Origin: an uncultured Paraprevotella sp.
GTDB lineage: Bacteria; Bacteroidota; Bacteroidia; Bacteroidales; Bacteroidaceae
DNA length: 64,000 nt
Direction of reading: 5' to 3'
NCBI GenBank assembly: GCA_900546665.1
Contig: URDY01000006.1
Span: forward strand, 62,001-126,000
Shown here: positions 55,333 through 63,250 of the stretch, piece by piece
How the letters are laid out: the number at the start of each line of letters is the position of its first letter
Position numbering within the stretch: the first letter of the stretch is position 1
Translations under genes and position numbers: made by a program
The notes under the pieces: model-generated
Databases searched by the model: none
What the model was told of the DNA's origin: nothing
What the model saw: only the letters and a program-made list of their open reading frames with translations

Positions 55333-56262
55333 TTAAAAATGTTTTGTAAATATATTAAATTTAATAAGATTTCTAGACTGAGTATCAACATCTATTTTTA
55401 CTTTAGATTCTACTTCAGGCGGGATTTGCTTCATTAAACGAACTAGCGTATTTCTTATATCCTCTTCGCTGGTATCCTCGCAAAATTCAGCTATCACTAT
55501 AATACTGGAAATATCATATACAGAACTATATTTTGGTGGAAGAAATTGGCAAAAATCATTAACTGCCTTTTCCATATAATCCGGATCTCCAGATAATGAA
55601 GTGTATTCTATGTATTTTGTTTGAGGATACTCTTTTAAGAAACTAAACATTTCTCGATGGTCAAAATTATTAACACCAACAACGGATATTGATCTTACAA
55701 ATTCATACATGATTTTTATCATCCGCCTGTCACCTTCCTTATACAACTCAAAGAATGTAGAACAAGGAATGGTATCGTAATCTACTACGATAATACCTTC
55801 AGTATATTGTTCCAACTCATGTAATAAACTTATGGCATTTTTCCTCTTTTCTGTTCCTTCTGAAGAATGAGGTAAAGTCACAAAAAGCAATTTCATTCCT
55901 GTTGCCATCTCTTCAGCTTTCTGAAGAAATGTTTTTATACAGCCTTCACCGGTTCCACCGCCTAAACACACAACGAAACCAGCGAAACGCTTATCTCTAA
56001 GTTCATCTTCTAAACATGGCAACACTTTTTGACATTCTGATTCAGCAAGACATCTATCCTTTCCGCTTCCTAAACCATCACCTATAATATATTTATGCGG
56101 CAATGAGAGTTCCTCCATTTCTTTTCTGTTCATGCCGAATGCACAGGTATTGACCAAATTGAAAGCCTGAAATTGGTTGGCTATTCGGCTGGCTCCACCG
56201 CCAACTCCAATGACGGTTACATAAGAGCTAAATGGACGATGCTTTGAGAAATTAAATTCCAT
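55333..56262 (-). CDS. Divergent FtsZ/tubulin-like GTPase
   Basis: A 309-residue member of the tubulin/FtsZ superfamily that is not canonical FtsZ. The T1 loop VIGVGGGASRIANQF (about 16-30) and the T4 tubulin signature CLGGGTGEG (about 98-106) are clear, followed by the FtsZ-like LLFVTLPHSSEGTEKRKNA. The T7 loop reads NNFDHREM (about 197-204), fitting the NxDxxD/E catalytic pattern, so GTP hydrolysis on polymerisation is plausible. There is no long C-terminal linker or FtsA/ZipA-binding tail, so a division role is unlikely. Encoded 37 bp after a small unknown gene. GC looks lower than in flanking genes. Confidence 0.75.
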   Translation of the reverse strand: MEFNFSKHRPFSSYVTVIGVGGGASRIANQFQAFNLVNTCAFGMNRKEMEELSLPHKYIIGDGLGSGKDRCLAESECQKVLPCLEDELRDKRFAGFVVCLGGGTGEGCIKTFLQKAEEMATGMKLLFVTLPHSSEGTEKRKNAISLLHELEQYTEGIIVVDYDTIPCSTFFELYKEGDRRMIKIMYEFVRSISVVGVNNFDHREMFSFLKEYPQTKYIEYTSLSGDPDYMEKAVNDFCQFLPPKYSSVYDISSIIVIAEFCEDTSEEDIRNTLVRLMKQIPPEVESKVKIDVDTQSRNLIKFNIFTKHF

Positions 56263-56299
56263 ACCTGTCCGATTTATTTCTATTATTTAAAAAACAAGC

Positions 56300-56521
56300 C
56301 TAATCCAATTTCGTAAACTCAAAATCATTCTTGTTACAGCAAGCTTTCTGGTAGTCAAAACCATAAAGGCGCATATACGCTTCTTTGATTTCCCGGGCGC
56401 CATTATAGAACGGATCCGTAGTGTGCTGTTGTGTTGTAACTGTTATTGCCATGTCGGGAGTCAATACTGTTCCATTGGTTTTCTTTACTCTTTTCGGAGT
56501 TACTCTAAATACTTTTGACAT
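56300..56521 (-). CDS. Small protein of unknown function paired with the FtsZ-like gene
   Basis: A 73-residue cytoplasmic protein, upstream partner of the FtsZ-like gene in one transcript. The N-terminal half looks beta-rich (VFRVTPKRVKKTNGTVLTP), the C-terminal half helical (REIKEAYMRLYGFDYQKACC). I recall small proteins of similar pattern under DUF6140, but this is a faint memory. It could be a regulator or polymer-binding adaptor for the GTPase. The start at 56521 (MSKVFRV) is chosen over a TTG three codons upstream. Confidence 0.6.
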   Translation of the reverse strand: MSKVFRVTPKRVKKTNGTVLTPDMAITVTTQQHTTDPFYNGAREIKEAYMRLYGFDYQKACCNKNDFEFTKLD

Positions 56522-56654
56522 AATACACAAATTTAAAGATTAAACATCATTTTTTTTGATACGACAAAAATATAAATATGAATATGTCAAATTGAGGAAT
56601 AATCAGAAAAAATGATATATTATTTTTTTAGTGCATCTGTATATAGCAAAAAAA

Positions 56655-56690
56655 AAGACGGGGTTGACTAAAATTGGCCAACCCCGTCTT
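56655..56690 (-). terminator. Terminator of the RNase G gene
   Basis: AAGACGGGGTTG and CAACCCCGTCTT, perfect 12-bp GC-rich stem with a 12-base loop, followed by a T-run on the minus strand. It lies 14 bp after the RNase G stop and separates it from the FtsZ-like unit. Confidence 0.9.
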
Positions 56691-56703
56691 ATATAAAATT
56701 TAA

Positions 56704-58278
56704 TCAATTCAGTTCGATTTCTTCTTTCATGTCTATCTCCTGACCGTTTTTATCATAAAATTCATATTGCAGAAACGCAAGTTTCTGACTTGGAATGATT
56801 TTCAATCCGAAACCGTATTTGATTTGCCATTTCCGTTTCAGAGAAACAATTCCTTGGTTGATATAAGCGGCAACATAAGGATGAACATGAAGGCTGAAGC
56901 TCTTGAAGCCTAATTTTTCTACCATTGTTTGGATCTTGTGTTCCAATACGTCCGTGAAAAGGTAGCTGGATTTGACTGTTCCTTTTCCAAAACAGGTCGG
57001 ACAGACTTCTTCCACATTGACATCCATGACCGGCCTTACACGCTGACGTGTAATTTGCATTAACCCGAATTTACTAAGAGGCAAAATATTATGGCGTGCG
57101 CGGTCCTTTTTCATGTTCTCGCACATGCGTTCGTAAAGTTTTTGCCTGTCTTCTGCCAGATTCATGTCAATGAAATCGACCACGATAATACCTCCCATAT
57201 CTCTCAGGCGCAACTGGCGTGCGAGCTCATCTGCAGCTCCAAGGTTTACATCCAGTGCGTTGGCCTCCTGGCCGTCCTTGGATTTAGACCGGTTTCCGCT
57301 GTTGACGTCTACTACATGCAGTGCTTCTGTGTGTTCGATGATCAGATAGGCCCCATGTTTGTATGATACGGTTTTTCCGAACGAGGCCTTGATTTGTTTG
57401 GTGACGTCAAAATTATCAAATATTGGTAGTTTTCCGGTGTATTGTTTAACGATATTTGCACTCTCCGGTGCAATTAATGTGACATAATTCTTAACCTCCT
57501 GGAAAACATCAAAATCATTGATGTAGATGTTTTCGTAGGAAGGATTGAACAAATCGCGCAGCATGGCCATTGTGCGGCTGGTTTCTTCATATACCAGTGT
57601 GGGCATGGAACTGGCTTTTTGCGCTTTGGTAATGGTGTCATCCCATTTTTTGAGTAATATTTTCAGCTCGGTGTCAAGTTCTGCCACTCTTTTCCCTTCT
57701 GCCACTGTTCGTACGATTACGCCGAAGTGCTTGGGTTTGATACTTTGTATGAGTTGTTTGAGACGGGCCCGTTCTGCGGATGATTTTATTTTTGAGGATA
57801 CGGATACCTTTTCCTGAAATGGGATCAGGACAAGATAACGTCCCGGAAATGAAATTTCGCAAGTCAGTCGTGGTCCTTTGGTAGAAATGGGCTCCTTGAC
57901 AATCTGTACCAATATTTCTTGTCCGGCCTTGAGGACATTTTGTACGCTTCCTTCCTTTTCAAGTTCAGGCTGAATGGTTGCCTTTGATATGGGAAACAGC
58001 TTTTTCTTGTCGCTGATGACCTGTTTAAGGTATTTGGCGTACGAGAGGTATTGTGGACTAAGATCCAGATAATGGAGAAAGGCATCGCGCTCATAGCCAA
58101 CATTCACGAAACATGCATTGAGCCCGGGCATCAGTTTTTTCACCTTGGCCAAGTACACGTTCCCGACAGAAAAGGTCGCTGAGCGGCCCTCTTTCTGAAA
58201 TTCCACCAGCTTTTTGTCTTCTAAAAGTGCGATGGAGATTTCTTTGGGTTGAACATCTACTATTACTTCGCTTGTCAT
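56704..58278 (-). CDS. rng: Ribonuclease G/E family endoribonuclease
   Basis: Single-strand-specific endonuclease in rRNA and mRNA processing. An S1-like RNA-binding domain starts near residue 38 (GNVYLAKVKKLMPGLNACFV), the catalytic core has DVNSGN and GGIIVVDFIDM with the metal-binding aspartates, and the zinc-link is CPTCFGKG. 524 residues, without the long C-terminal degradosome scaffold of RNase E. Placed after a 29-residue basic protein and HU on the same strand. Confidence 0.94.
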   Translation of the reverse strand: MTSEVIVDVQPKEISIALLEDKKLVEFQKEGRSATFSVGNVYLAKVKKLMPGLNACFVNVGYERDAFLHYLDLSPQYLSYAKYLKQVISDKKKLFPISKATIQPELEKEGSVQNVLKAGQEILVQIVKEPISTKGPRLTCEISFPGRYLVLIPFQEKVSVSSKIKSSAERARLKQLIQSIKPKHFGVIVRTVAEGKRVAELDTELKILLKKWDDTITKAQKASSMPTLVYEETSRTMAMLRDLFNPSYENIYINDFDVFQEVKNYVTLIAPESANIVKQYTGKLPIFDNFDVTKQIKASFGKTVSYKHGAYLIIEHTEALHVVDVNSGNRSKSKDGQEANALDVNLGAADELARQLRLRDMGGIIVVDFIDMNLAEDRQKLYERMCENMKKDRARHNILPLSKFGLMQITRQRVRPVMDVNVEEVCPTCFGKGTVKSSYLFTDVLEHKIQTMVEKLGFKSFSLHVHPYVAAYINQGIVSLKRKWQIKYGFGLKIIPSQKLAFLQYEFYDKNGQEIDMKEEIELN

Positions 58279-58306
58279 TCTCTTAATTATTAATTAGGTA
58301 TTTATG

Positions 58307-58355
58307 CAAAGAACAAACTTGTAACTCCGTGGGAGTAAGACAAGTTTGTTCTTTG
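58307..58355. terminator. Strong hairpin between the basic-protein gene and rng
   Basis: CAAAGAACAAACTTGT and ACAAGTTTGTTCTTTG (16 bp) enclose a second perfect stem ACTCC/GGAGT. It lies 20 bp after the basic-protein gene and 29 bp before rng, so it may terminate, attenuate or protect the RNA. Confidence 0.75.
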
Positions 58356-58374
58356 AAAACAGACAGCTTAGAGG

Positions 58375-58464
58375 CTACTTGCTTTTATGTCTGTTCTTTC
58401 TTAGTCTTTTTTTACGCTTGTGAGTAGCCATTTTGTGTCTTTTTTTCTTCTTTCCGCTTGGCAT
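58375..58464 (-). CDS. 29-residue basic AURKAIP1/COX24-type protein
   Basis: Encodes MPSGKKKKRHKMATHKRKKR plus nine more residues ending in KNRHKSK; 16 of 29 residues are Lys, Arg or His counted roughly. This matches the short Bacteroidota proteins related to mitochondrial mS38 (AURKAIP1), which bind the small ribosomal subunit. The start is preceded by an A/T-rich leader; HU ends 50 bp upstream on the same strand. Easily missed because of its length. Confidence 0.85.
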   Translation of the reverse strand: MPSGKKKKRHKMATHKRKKRLRKNRHKSK

Positions 58465-58514
58465 AGCTTTTTAATTTTTATAGGTTAATACTATTATTTT
58501 TGACTATATCTCGG

Positions 58515-58793
58515 TTATTTTTTAACTGCATCTACAAACACTTTAGCCGGCTTGAATGCTGGGATATTATGTTCGTCGATGATGATAGTCGTGTTCTTAG
58601 AAATGTTACGTGCAGTCTTTTGTGCTCTCTTTTTCAGAATGAAACTTCCGAAGCCGCGAAGATAAACGTTCTCCTCTTTTGTGATCAGAGACTCCTTGAC
58701 AGCGTCCATAAAAGCTTCAACTGTGGTAAGTACTGCAGCCTTATCAACTCCTGTTTTTTTTGCAATCTCATTTACAATGTCTGCCTTTGTCAT
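58515..58793 (-). CDS. HU-family DNA-binding protein
   Basis: A 92-residue nucleoid protein: MTKADIVNEIAKKTGVDKAA forms the dimer helices, the beta arm has LRGFGSFILKKRAQKTARN, and AFKPAKVFVDAVKK closes. Binds and bends DNA without strict sequence. Followed by the small ribosomal-type gene after 50 bp. A -7-like box lies at 58848-58855. Confidence 0.95.
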   Translation of the reverse strand: MTKADIVNEIAKKTGVDKAAVLTTVEAFMDAVKESLITKEENVYLRGFGSFILKKRAQKTARNISKNTTIIIDEHNIPAFKPAKVFVDAVKK

Positions 58794-58847
58794 CTTTTTT
58801 GTAAAAATAATTGTTTATAAATCACTAATTTCTAATTTTTTGGAATG

Positions 58848-58855
58848 CAAATATA
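58848..58855 (-). promoter_or_regulatory. Candidate -7 box for the HU gene
   Basis: TATATTTG on the minus strand, 55 bp before the HU start. -33 is not clear. Confidence 0.4.
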
Positions 58856-58904
58856 TAGCTTTTTGGCAAGGAAAAGAAATTTATTTTTAAAAAAATCGTG
58901 TTTT

Positions 58905-58938
58905 TTTGTTTTTTAGCCATTGAAATACACTATTTTTG
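58905..58938 (+). promoter_or_regulatory. Promoter of mutY
   Basis: TTTG (58905-58908) and TATTTTTG (58931-58938) with a 22-bp spacer, slightly long, 28 bp before the mutY start. Confidence 0.5.
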
Positions 58939-58965
58939 CACAGATAAGTTATATTTAAAGGTGAT

Positions 58966-60018
58966 ATGAGCAACGATTTTAGTGGTAGCCTGATAAGCTG
59001 GTACAGACAAAAAGGTCGTGATTTACCATGGAGACATACATCTGACCCGTATGTGATTTGGATTTCAGAAGTGATGTTGCAGCAGACACAGGTAAGCCAG
59101 AGTTATGATTATTTTATCCGTTTTACCAAGCGTTTCCCTGATGTGCGTTCATTGGCTGCAGCTTCCGAGGATGAAGTATTGCATTATTGGCAAGGGTTGG
59201 GTTACTATTCACGTGCCAGAAACCTGCATGCCGCAGCCCGTCAGATTGTTGATCGTGGTGCATTTCCTGATCAGTATGAAGACATAAGATCGTTGAAAGG
59301 AGTGGGGGACTATACGGCTGCAGCGGTAGCTTCCTTTGCCTTTGGCCGGCATTGTGCCGTGGTGGACGGCAATGTTTATCGGGTGTTGTCCCGTTATTTT
59401 GGTATTTCGGATCCTATTGATACCGTTAAAGGGAAAAAGTATTTCAAGACGTTGGCTCAGGAACTCCTGCCGGATGAAAATGAGGCTGACTACAATCAGG
59501 CCATAATGGATTTCGGCGCGATGCAGTGTGTGCCCAGAAATCCCGATTGTGGAAACTGTCCTTTGTCCGAGGGCTGTATGGCGTATGCCCACGGGCAGGT
59601 TCAGGCCTTTCCGGTCAAGTCGAGAAAGGTACATGTGGAAACGCGCTATCTCTATTATTTCTGGTTAAGGTCGGGTGATCAGATTGCACTGTTCAGACGG
59701 GAAGGTAGAGGTATCTGGCGCGGTTTGTACGAACCATTTCTGGTGGAGGGTGATGAATCTGAAGATTCCTGGAGAAAAGATAAGGTCCTGTCCGGTCTGA
59801 CGGCACAACCGGGGAGCCGGCTTGCCATGCTGGCTGGCAATGTCCGCCATCAACTTACGCACAGGCTTCTGGTTTGTACGTTTTTTGTCCTTGACCTTCC
59901 GGAAACTCCGGATAGTGACAGGCTTGGGCGCATGCCGGTATGGACCAACCGTCATTTGCTTGCAGATTACGCTATGCCGCAACTGATGGTCAGATTGTTG
60001 TCGGAATGTAACCTGTAA
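58966..60018 (+). CDS. mutY: A/G-specific adenine glycosylase
   Basis: Removes adenine mispaired with 8-oxoguanine. The helix-hairpin-helix domain starts LPWRHTSDPYVIWISEVMLQ; GVGDYTAAAVASFAF carries the Gly-rich hairpin and AVVDGNVYRVLSR the catalytic Asp. The iron-sulfur cysteines are in CVPRNPDCGNCPLSEGC with the C-x6-C-x2-C-x5-C spacing. A NUDIX-like C-terminal domain (about 230-350) recognises 8-oxoG. 350 residues, normal. ssb follows 100 bp later. Confidence 0.96.
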   Translation: MSNDFSGSLISWYRQKGRDLPWRHTSDPYVIWISEVMLQQTQVSQSYDYFIRFTKRFPDVRSLAAASEDEVLHYWQGLGYYSRARNLHAAARQIVDRGAFPDQYEDIRSLKGVGDYTAAAVASFAFGRHCAVVDGNVYRVLSRYFGISDPIDTVKGKKYFKTLAQELLPDENEADYNQAIMDFGAMQCVPRNPDCGNCPLSEGCMAYAHGQVQAFPVKSRKVHVETRYLYYFWLRSGDQIALFRREGRGIWRGLYEPFLVEGDESEDSWRKDKVLSGLTAQPGSRLAMLAGNVRHQLTHRLLVCTFFVLDLPETPDSDRLGRMPVWTNRHLLADYAMPQLMVRLLSECNL

Positions 60019-60059
60019 GTGTAAAAACAGTTAGGATGTGAAAAAATATATAGAGAATG

Positions 60060-60090
60060 TTGTCCGTAAAGACTAAAATAGTTATCTTTG
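60060..60090 (+). promoter_or_regulatory. Promoter of ssb
   Basis: TTG (60060-60062) and TATCTTTG (60083-60090) separated by 20 bp, 28 bp before the ssb start. A good match to the Bacteroidales consensus. Confidence 0.65.
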
Positions 60091-60118
60091 GCGGAAAAAC
60101 ATATAAAAGGATAAGTTT

Positions 60119-60559
60119 ATGTCATTAAATAAGGTAATGCTCATCGGTCATGTCGGTAAAGATCCCGATGTCCGCTATTTGGATCATGGTGTTGCTGTGG
60201 CAACAGTGGTTTTGGCAACAACGGAGCGCGGATACAGGCTTCAGAACGGAACGGAAGTGCCGGAGCGTACGGAATGGCATAATATCATTTTTTGGAGAGG
60301 GCTGGCAGAAACTGTGGAGAAATATGTCCATAAGGGCGACAAACTGTTTGTGGAAGGTAAGATCCGTTCGCGTTCATACGATGATCAGAAAGGTGTGAAA
60401 AGGTATATTACGGAGATTTTTGCCGACAATATGGAAATGTTGACTCCAAGAAGCAGCACGCAGGCCGCTCCGGCTCAGAATAGCAATAATAAGGATATGT
60501 CGGCCTCCAGACCTTCTGTGACGACTCAGGAAGGTACGGTAGACGATTTGCCTTTTTGA
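60119..60559 (+). CDS. ssb: Single-stranded DNA-binding protein
   Basis: OB-fold protein, 146 residues: MSLNKVMLIGHVGKDPDVRY, TEWHNIIFWRGLAETV and GDKLFVEGKIRSRSYDDQ. A Gln/Asn/Ser-rich linker leads to the acidic tip DDLPF that docks repair and replication proteins. gldE follows 22 bp later. Confidence 0.96.
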   Translation: MSLNKVMLIGHVGKDPDVRYLDHGVAVATVVLATTERGYRLQNGTEVPERTEWHNIIFWRGLAETVEKYVHKGDKLFVEGKIRSRSYDDQKGVKRYITEIFADNMEMLTPRSSTQAAPAQNSNNKDMSASRPSVTTQEGTVDDLPF

Positions 60560-60581
60560 TGTATAACTAAATTATAGTATT

Positions 60582-61946
60582 TTGAATATAGATTCGTTTT
60601 TATCGCAGTGTTCGGCTTTGTTCAGCAATATAACTGTGATGTCTCCTGATGCGGGAGCTATGCTTGCCTTTATTCTGGCAGTAGTTTTGTTAGGGTGTTC
60701 GGGCTTTGTGTCAGCCTCAGAAATTGCTTTCTTTTCATTGTCTCCGACAGATCTGAATACGATCGAAGAGGAAAAGCATCCGGCAGACAGCAAGATCATC
60801 AGTCTTAAAAGTGATTCGGAACGTCTTTTGGCGACTATTCTTATTTCCAATAATTTTGTGAATGTCGCTATTATTATGCTTCTGAATTATTTCTTTGCCT
60901 CTACGGTGGATTTTGGAGGCAGCGACATTCTGGAATTTGTCTTTATGACCGTATTGCTGACGTTCCTTCTGCTGCTGTTCGGAGAAATCATGCCCAAAAT
61001 TTATTCTGCCCAGCATACATTGAGCTTTTGTCGTATGGTGGCTTCGGCTTTTGTGGTGATAGAAAAGGTGTTCTGGCCTTTGTCTTCATTTCTGATCCGC
61101 TCCAAAAAGCTGGCTACAAAGGTGGTGCAGAAAGAGACACGGCCTATTTCCGTAGATGAACTGGAGCAGGCTCTTGAACTGACAGACAAGAAGGATATCG
61201 CGGAAGAGAAGAACATGCTGAAGGGGATTATCCGCTTTGGCGGTGAAACTGCACGCGAAATCATGACGCCCCGTATGGATATTGTTGATCTGGATATGAA
61301 AACTTCATATCCGGATGTGCTGAAGTGCATAGTAGAAAACAATTATTCGCGTATTCCTGTGTATGCGGGTACCAAGGATAATATCAAGGGCGTGTTGTAT
61401 ATTAAAGACTTGCTGCCGCATCTTAACAAACCGGCCGGTTTCCGTTGGCAGTCTCTGATCCGTCCGCCTTATTTTGTGCCTGAAACGAAGATGATTGATG
61501 ACTTGTTGCGTGATTTCCAGACCAACAAGGTCCATATTGCCATTGTAGTGGATGAGTTTGGCGGCACATCGGGTATCGTGACGATGGAAGATGTGATAGA
61601 GGAAATAGTCGGTGAGATCAATGATGAATATGATGAGGAGGAAACTTCATATACCCAGGTTGATGAACATACCTATCTGTTCGAAGCCAAAACGCTTTTG
61701 ACAGACTTCTTTAAGATTGTCAATCTGGATGATGACTTTTTTGAAGAGGTTCAGGGTGAGGCTGATACTTTGGCCGGTCTGATGCTTGAAATTAAGGGAG
61801 AGTTTCCTAAAAAGCATGAGATTATCAATTACCGTCATGTCCAGTTCGAGATTATGGAAGTGGACAAACGCAGAATATTGAAGATCAAGGTGGTGATGGG
61901 TGATCCCGAGGGTAATAAACAGGAGGAAGCCGTGGCTGAATCTTAA
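60582..61946 (+). CDS. gldE: GldE-like CNNM/CBS/CorC protein
   Basis: Membrane protein of the DUF21-CBS-CorC_HlyC type, known in this phylum as GldE. A DUF21 membrane domain (about 20-195, GFVSASEIAFFSLSPTDLN) is followed by paired CBS domains (about 215-340, EIMTPRMDIVDL and DEFGGTSGIVTMEDVIEEIV) and a CorC domain at the C-terminus. The start at 60582 is a TTG; a later ATG at 60639 would remove 19 residues. Overlap by none with the next gene; 16 bp separate them. Confidence 0.85.
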   Translation: MNIDSFLSQCSALFSNITVMSPDAGAMLAFILAVVLLGCSGFVSASEIAFFSLSPTDLNTIEEEKHPADSKIISLKSDSERLLATILISNNFVNVAIIMLLNYFFASTVDFGGSDILEFVFMTVLLTFLLLLFGEIMPKIYSAQHTLSFCRMVASAFVVIEKVFWPLSSFLIRSKKLATKVVQKETRPISVDELEQALELTDKKDIAEEKNMLKGIIRFGGETAREIMTPRMDIVDLDMKTSYPDVLKCIVENNYSRIPVYAGTKDNIKGVLYIKDLLPHLNKPAGFRWQSLIRPPYFVPETKMIDDLLRDFQTNKVHIAIVVDEFGGTSGIVTMEDVIEEIVGEINDEYDEEETSYTQVDEHTYLFEAKTLLTDFFKIVNLDDDFFEEVQGEADTLAGLMLEIKGEFPKKHEIINYRHVQFEIMEVDKRRILKIKVVMGDPEGNKQEEAVAES

Positions 61947-61962
61947 AAGAGGAGAGCCGGTC

Positions 61963-62601
61963 ATGCCTTTTGCTTACAGAATTGAATGTCCGCATGCCTA
62001 TGGAGGCGTATGGAAGATAGAGGAAACCGTAGAGGAACTCGTCTGCCATATACCGCAGATTGCTGAAGATGCTCAAAGAGCCGAGACACTTTTCGCATCT
62101 CCAAGGCGTCGGTTGGAATATGTAGCCGTTCGTGCTCTTATATATACCTTGCTCCAGAAACTTCCAACGATCCTGTATAAGAAAAGTGGCAAGCCTTTTC
62201 TTGAGGACCAGTCCTTGTTCCTGTCAGTTTCGCATACGTCGGGTTATGCTGCCGTGCTGTTTTCTGAGGACAGGGAAGTGGGTATTGATATTGAGATGGT
62301 TTCAGAACGTGTCATGAAAGTACGTGAACGTTTCCTAGCTTCCGATGAGAAGCCGGAAACGTTGTATGACACTTTGTTGCATTGGTCGGCCAAAGAAGCC
62401 GTGTTCAAAATAATAGACCGGGAAAATGCAGGCTTGGGAACTCATTTCCACGTACGTGGTCTGGTTGGAAGAATGCAGAACAGTGAGAATGAAGTGACAC
62501 GGTCCGGTACATTCTTATTGAAATATGACGGTATGTCGCAACCGTTTGAAATTTATTATCAGACTACTTCTGATTATGTCCTGACTTATGTCGCCTCCTG
62601 A
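61963..62601 (+). CDS. 4'-phosphopantetheinyl transferase superfamily protein
   Basis: Activates carrier proteins by attaching phosphopantetheine. Motifs are VGIDIEMVSERV (about residue 108) with the magnesium-binding acids and WSAKEAVFKI (about 145). About 212 residues, Sfp-like two-lobed type. The start at 61963 is chosen for its AGAGGAGAG ribosome-binding site; an upstream in-frame ATG at 61900 lies inside gldE. Convergent with a small exported-protein gene. Confidence 0.88.
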   Translation: MPFAYRIECPHAYGGVWKIEETVEELVCHIPQIAEDAQRAETLFASPRRRLEYVAVRALIYTLLQKLPTILYKKSGKPFLEDQSLFLSVSHTSGYAAVLFSEDREVGIDIEMVSERVMKVRERFLASDEKPETLYDTLLHWSAKEAVFKIIDRENAGLGTHFHVRGLVGRMQNSENEVTRSGTFLLKYDGMSQPFEIYYQTTSDYVLTYVAS

Positions 62602-62610
62602 TCTTTCTGA

Positions 62611-63030
62611 TTAAAGGTCGGCTGTTTTCTTGAATATCAGTTCTTTGGGGATTTTTACCAGCTTTTTGTTGACGACTTTCTTGACGGAAACTCCGTCTTT
62701 CAGTTTGGCCCGGAATATTGAATCATTTTCAACGGACAATTCAATCTCCTGGTTTTCTGAACCTAATTCGTTTGAAAGCCGTATGGTGGCTTCCTTTTCG
62801 TTTTTGACTTTGCAGGATGTAATCATCCATATACCATAGATATTGCCGTTCATATAACCGTTGAGTGGGCCGAACATGTCCAAACCGGGTACAGGTACAC
62901 TTTCTTCGTAAAGATTGATAACCAGATTGATACGGTTCTCTTTGTCATAAAGTTTGCATTTGAAGGGTGTCTGGGCGTATGTAGTGAGAGTTAGGCACAG
63001 TCCCCAGGCAAGTGTGGCGATTTTTTTCAT
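62611..63030 (-). CDS. Small exported protein of unknown function
   Basis: A 139-residue protein with a signal peptide (MKKIATLAWGLCLTLTTYA) and a beta-rich mature part with alternating charged strands (NRINLVINLYEESVPVPGL, EATIRLSNELGSENQEIEL). I do not recognise the family. Convergent with the phosphopantetheinyl transferase gene, 9 bp apart. Confidence 0.7.
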   Translation of the reverse strand: MKKIATLAWGLCLTLTTYAQTPFKCKLYDKENRINLVINLYEESVPVPGLDMFGPLNGYMNGNIYGIWMITSCKVKNEKEATIRLSNELGSENQEIELSVENDSIFRAKLKDGVSVKKVVNKKLVKIPKELIFKKTADL

Positions 63031-63218
63031 ATTTGTAATTTATTAATATTGTAAATTTAATATATGACTTGATGAAAAGAAAACATATTAACATAAATTC
63101 TCAAATTTTATTACAAATAAATCCTAAATCGTCATTCTTTTCTTTTACGTGACAACAGCTATATTACTCGCATGCTATAAAATAGGGCTTTTTATTTTTT
63201 TTTTTCTTCAGAAAATCG

Positions 63219-63226
63219 TATTTTTG
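63219..63226 (+). promoter_or_regulatory. Candidate -7 box for the glycogen synthase gene
   Basis: TATTTTTG, 25 bp before the start at 63251, in an A/T-rich 220-bp gap. -33 is not clear. Confidence 0.4.
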
Positions 63227-63250
63227 CAAAAAATAAAGAATTTGTTAATA

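Noticed and set aside
54264..56521. TubZRC-type plasmid partition system
   Set aside because: The parts are suggestive (tubulin-like GTPase, small protein, phased repeats) but the small protein does not look like a TubR winged helix, and the repeats are far downstream. I keep it only as a hypothesis.
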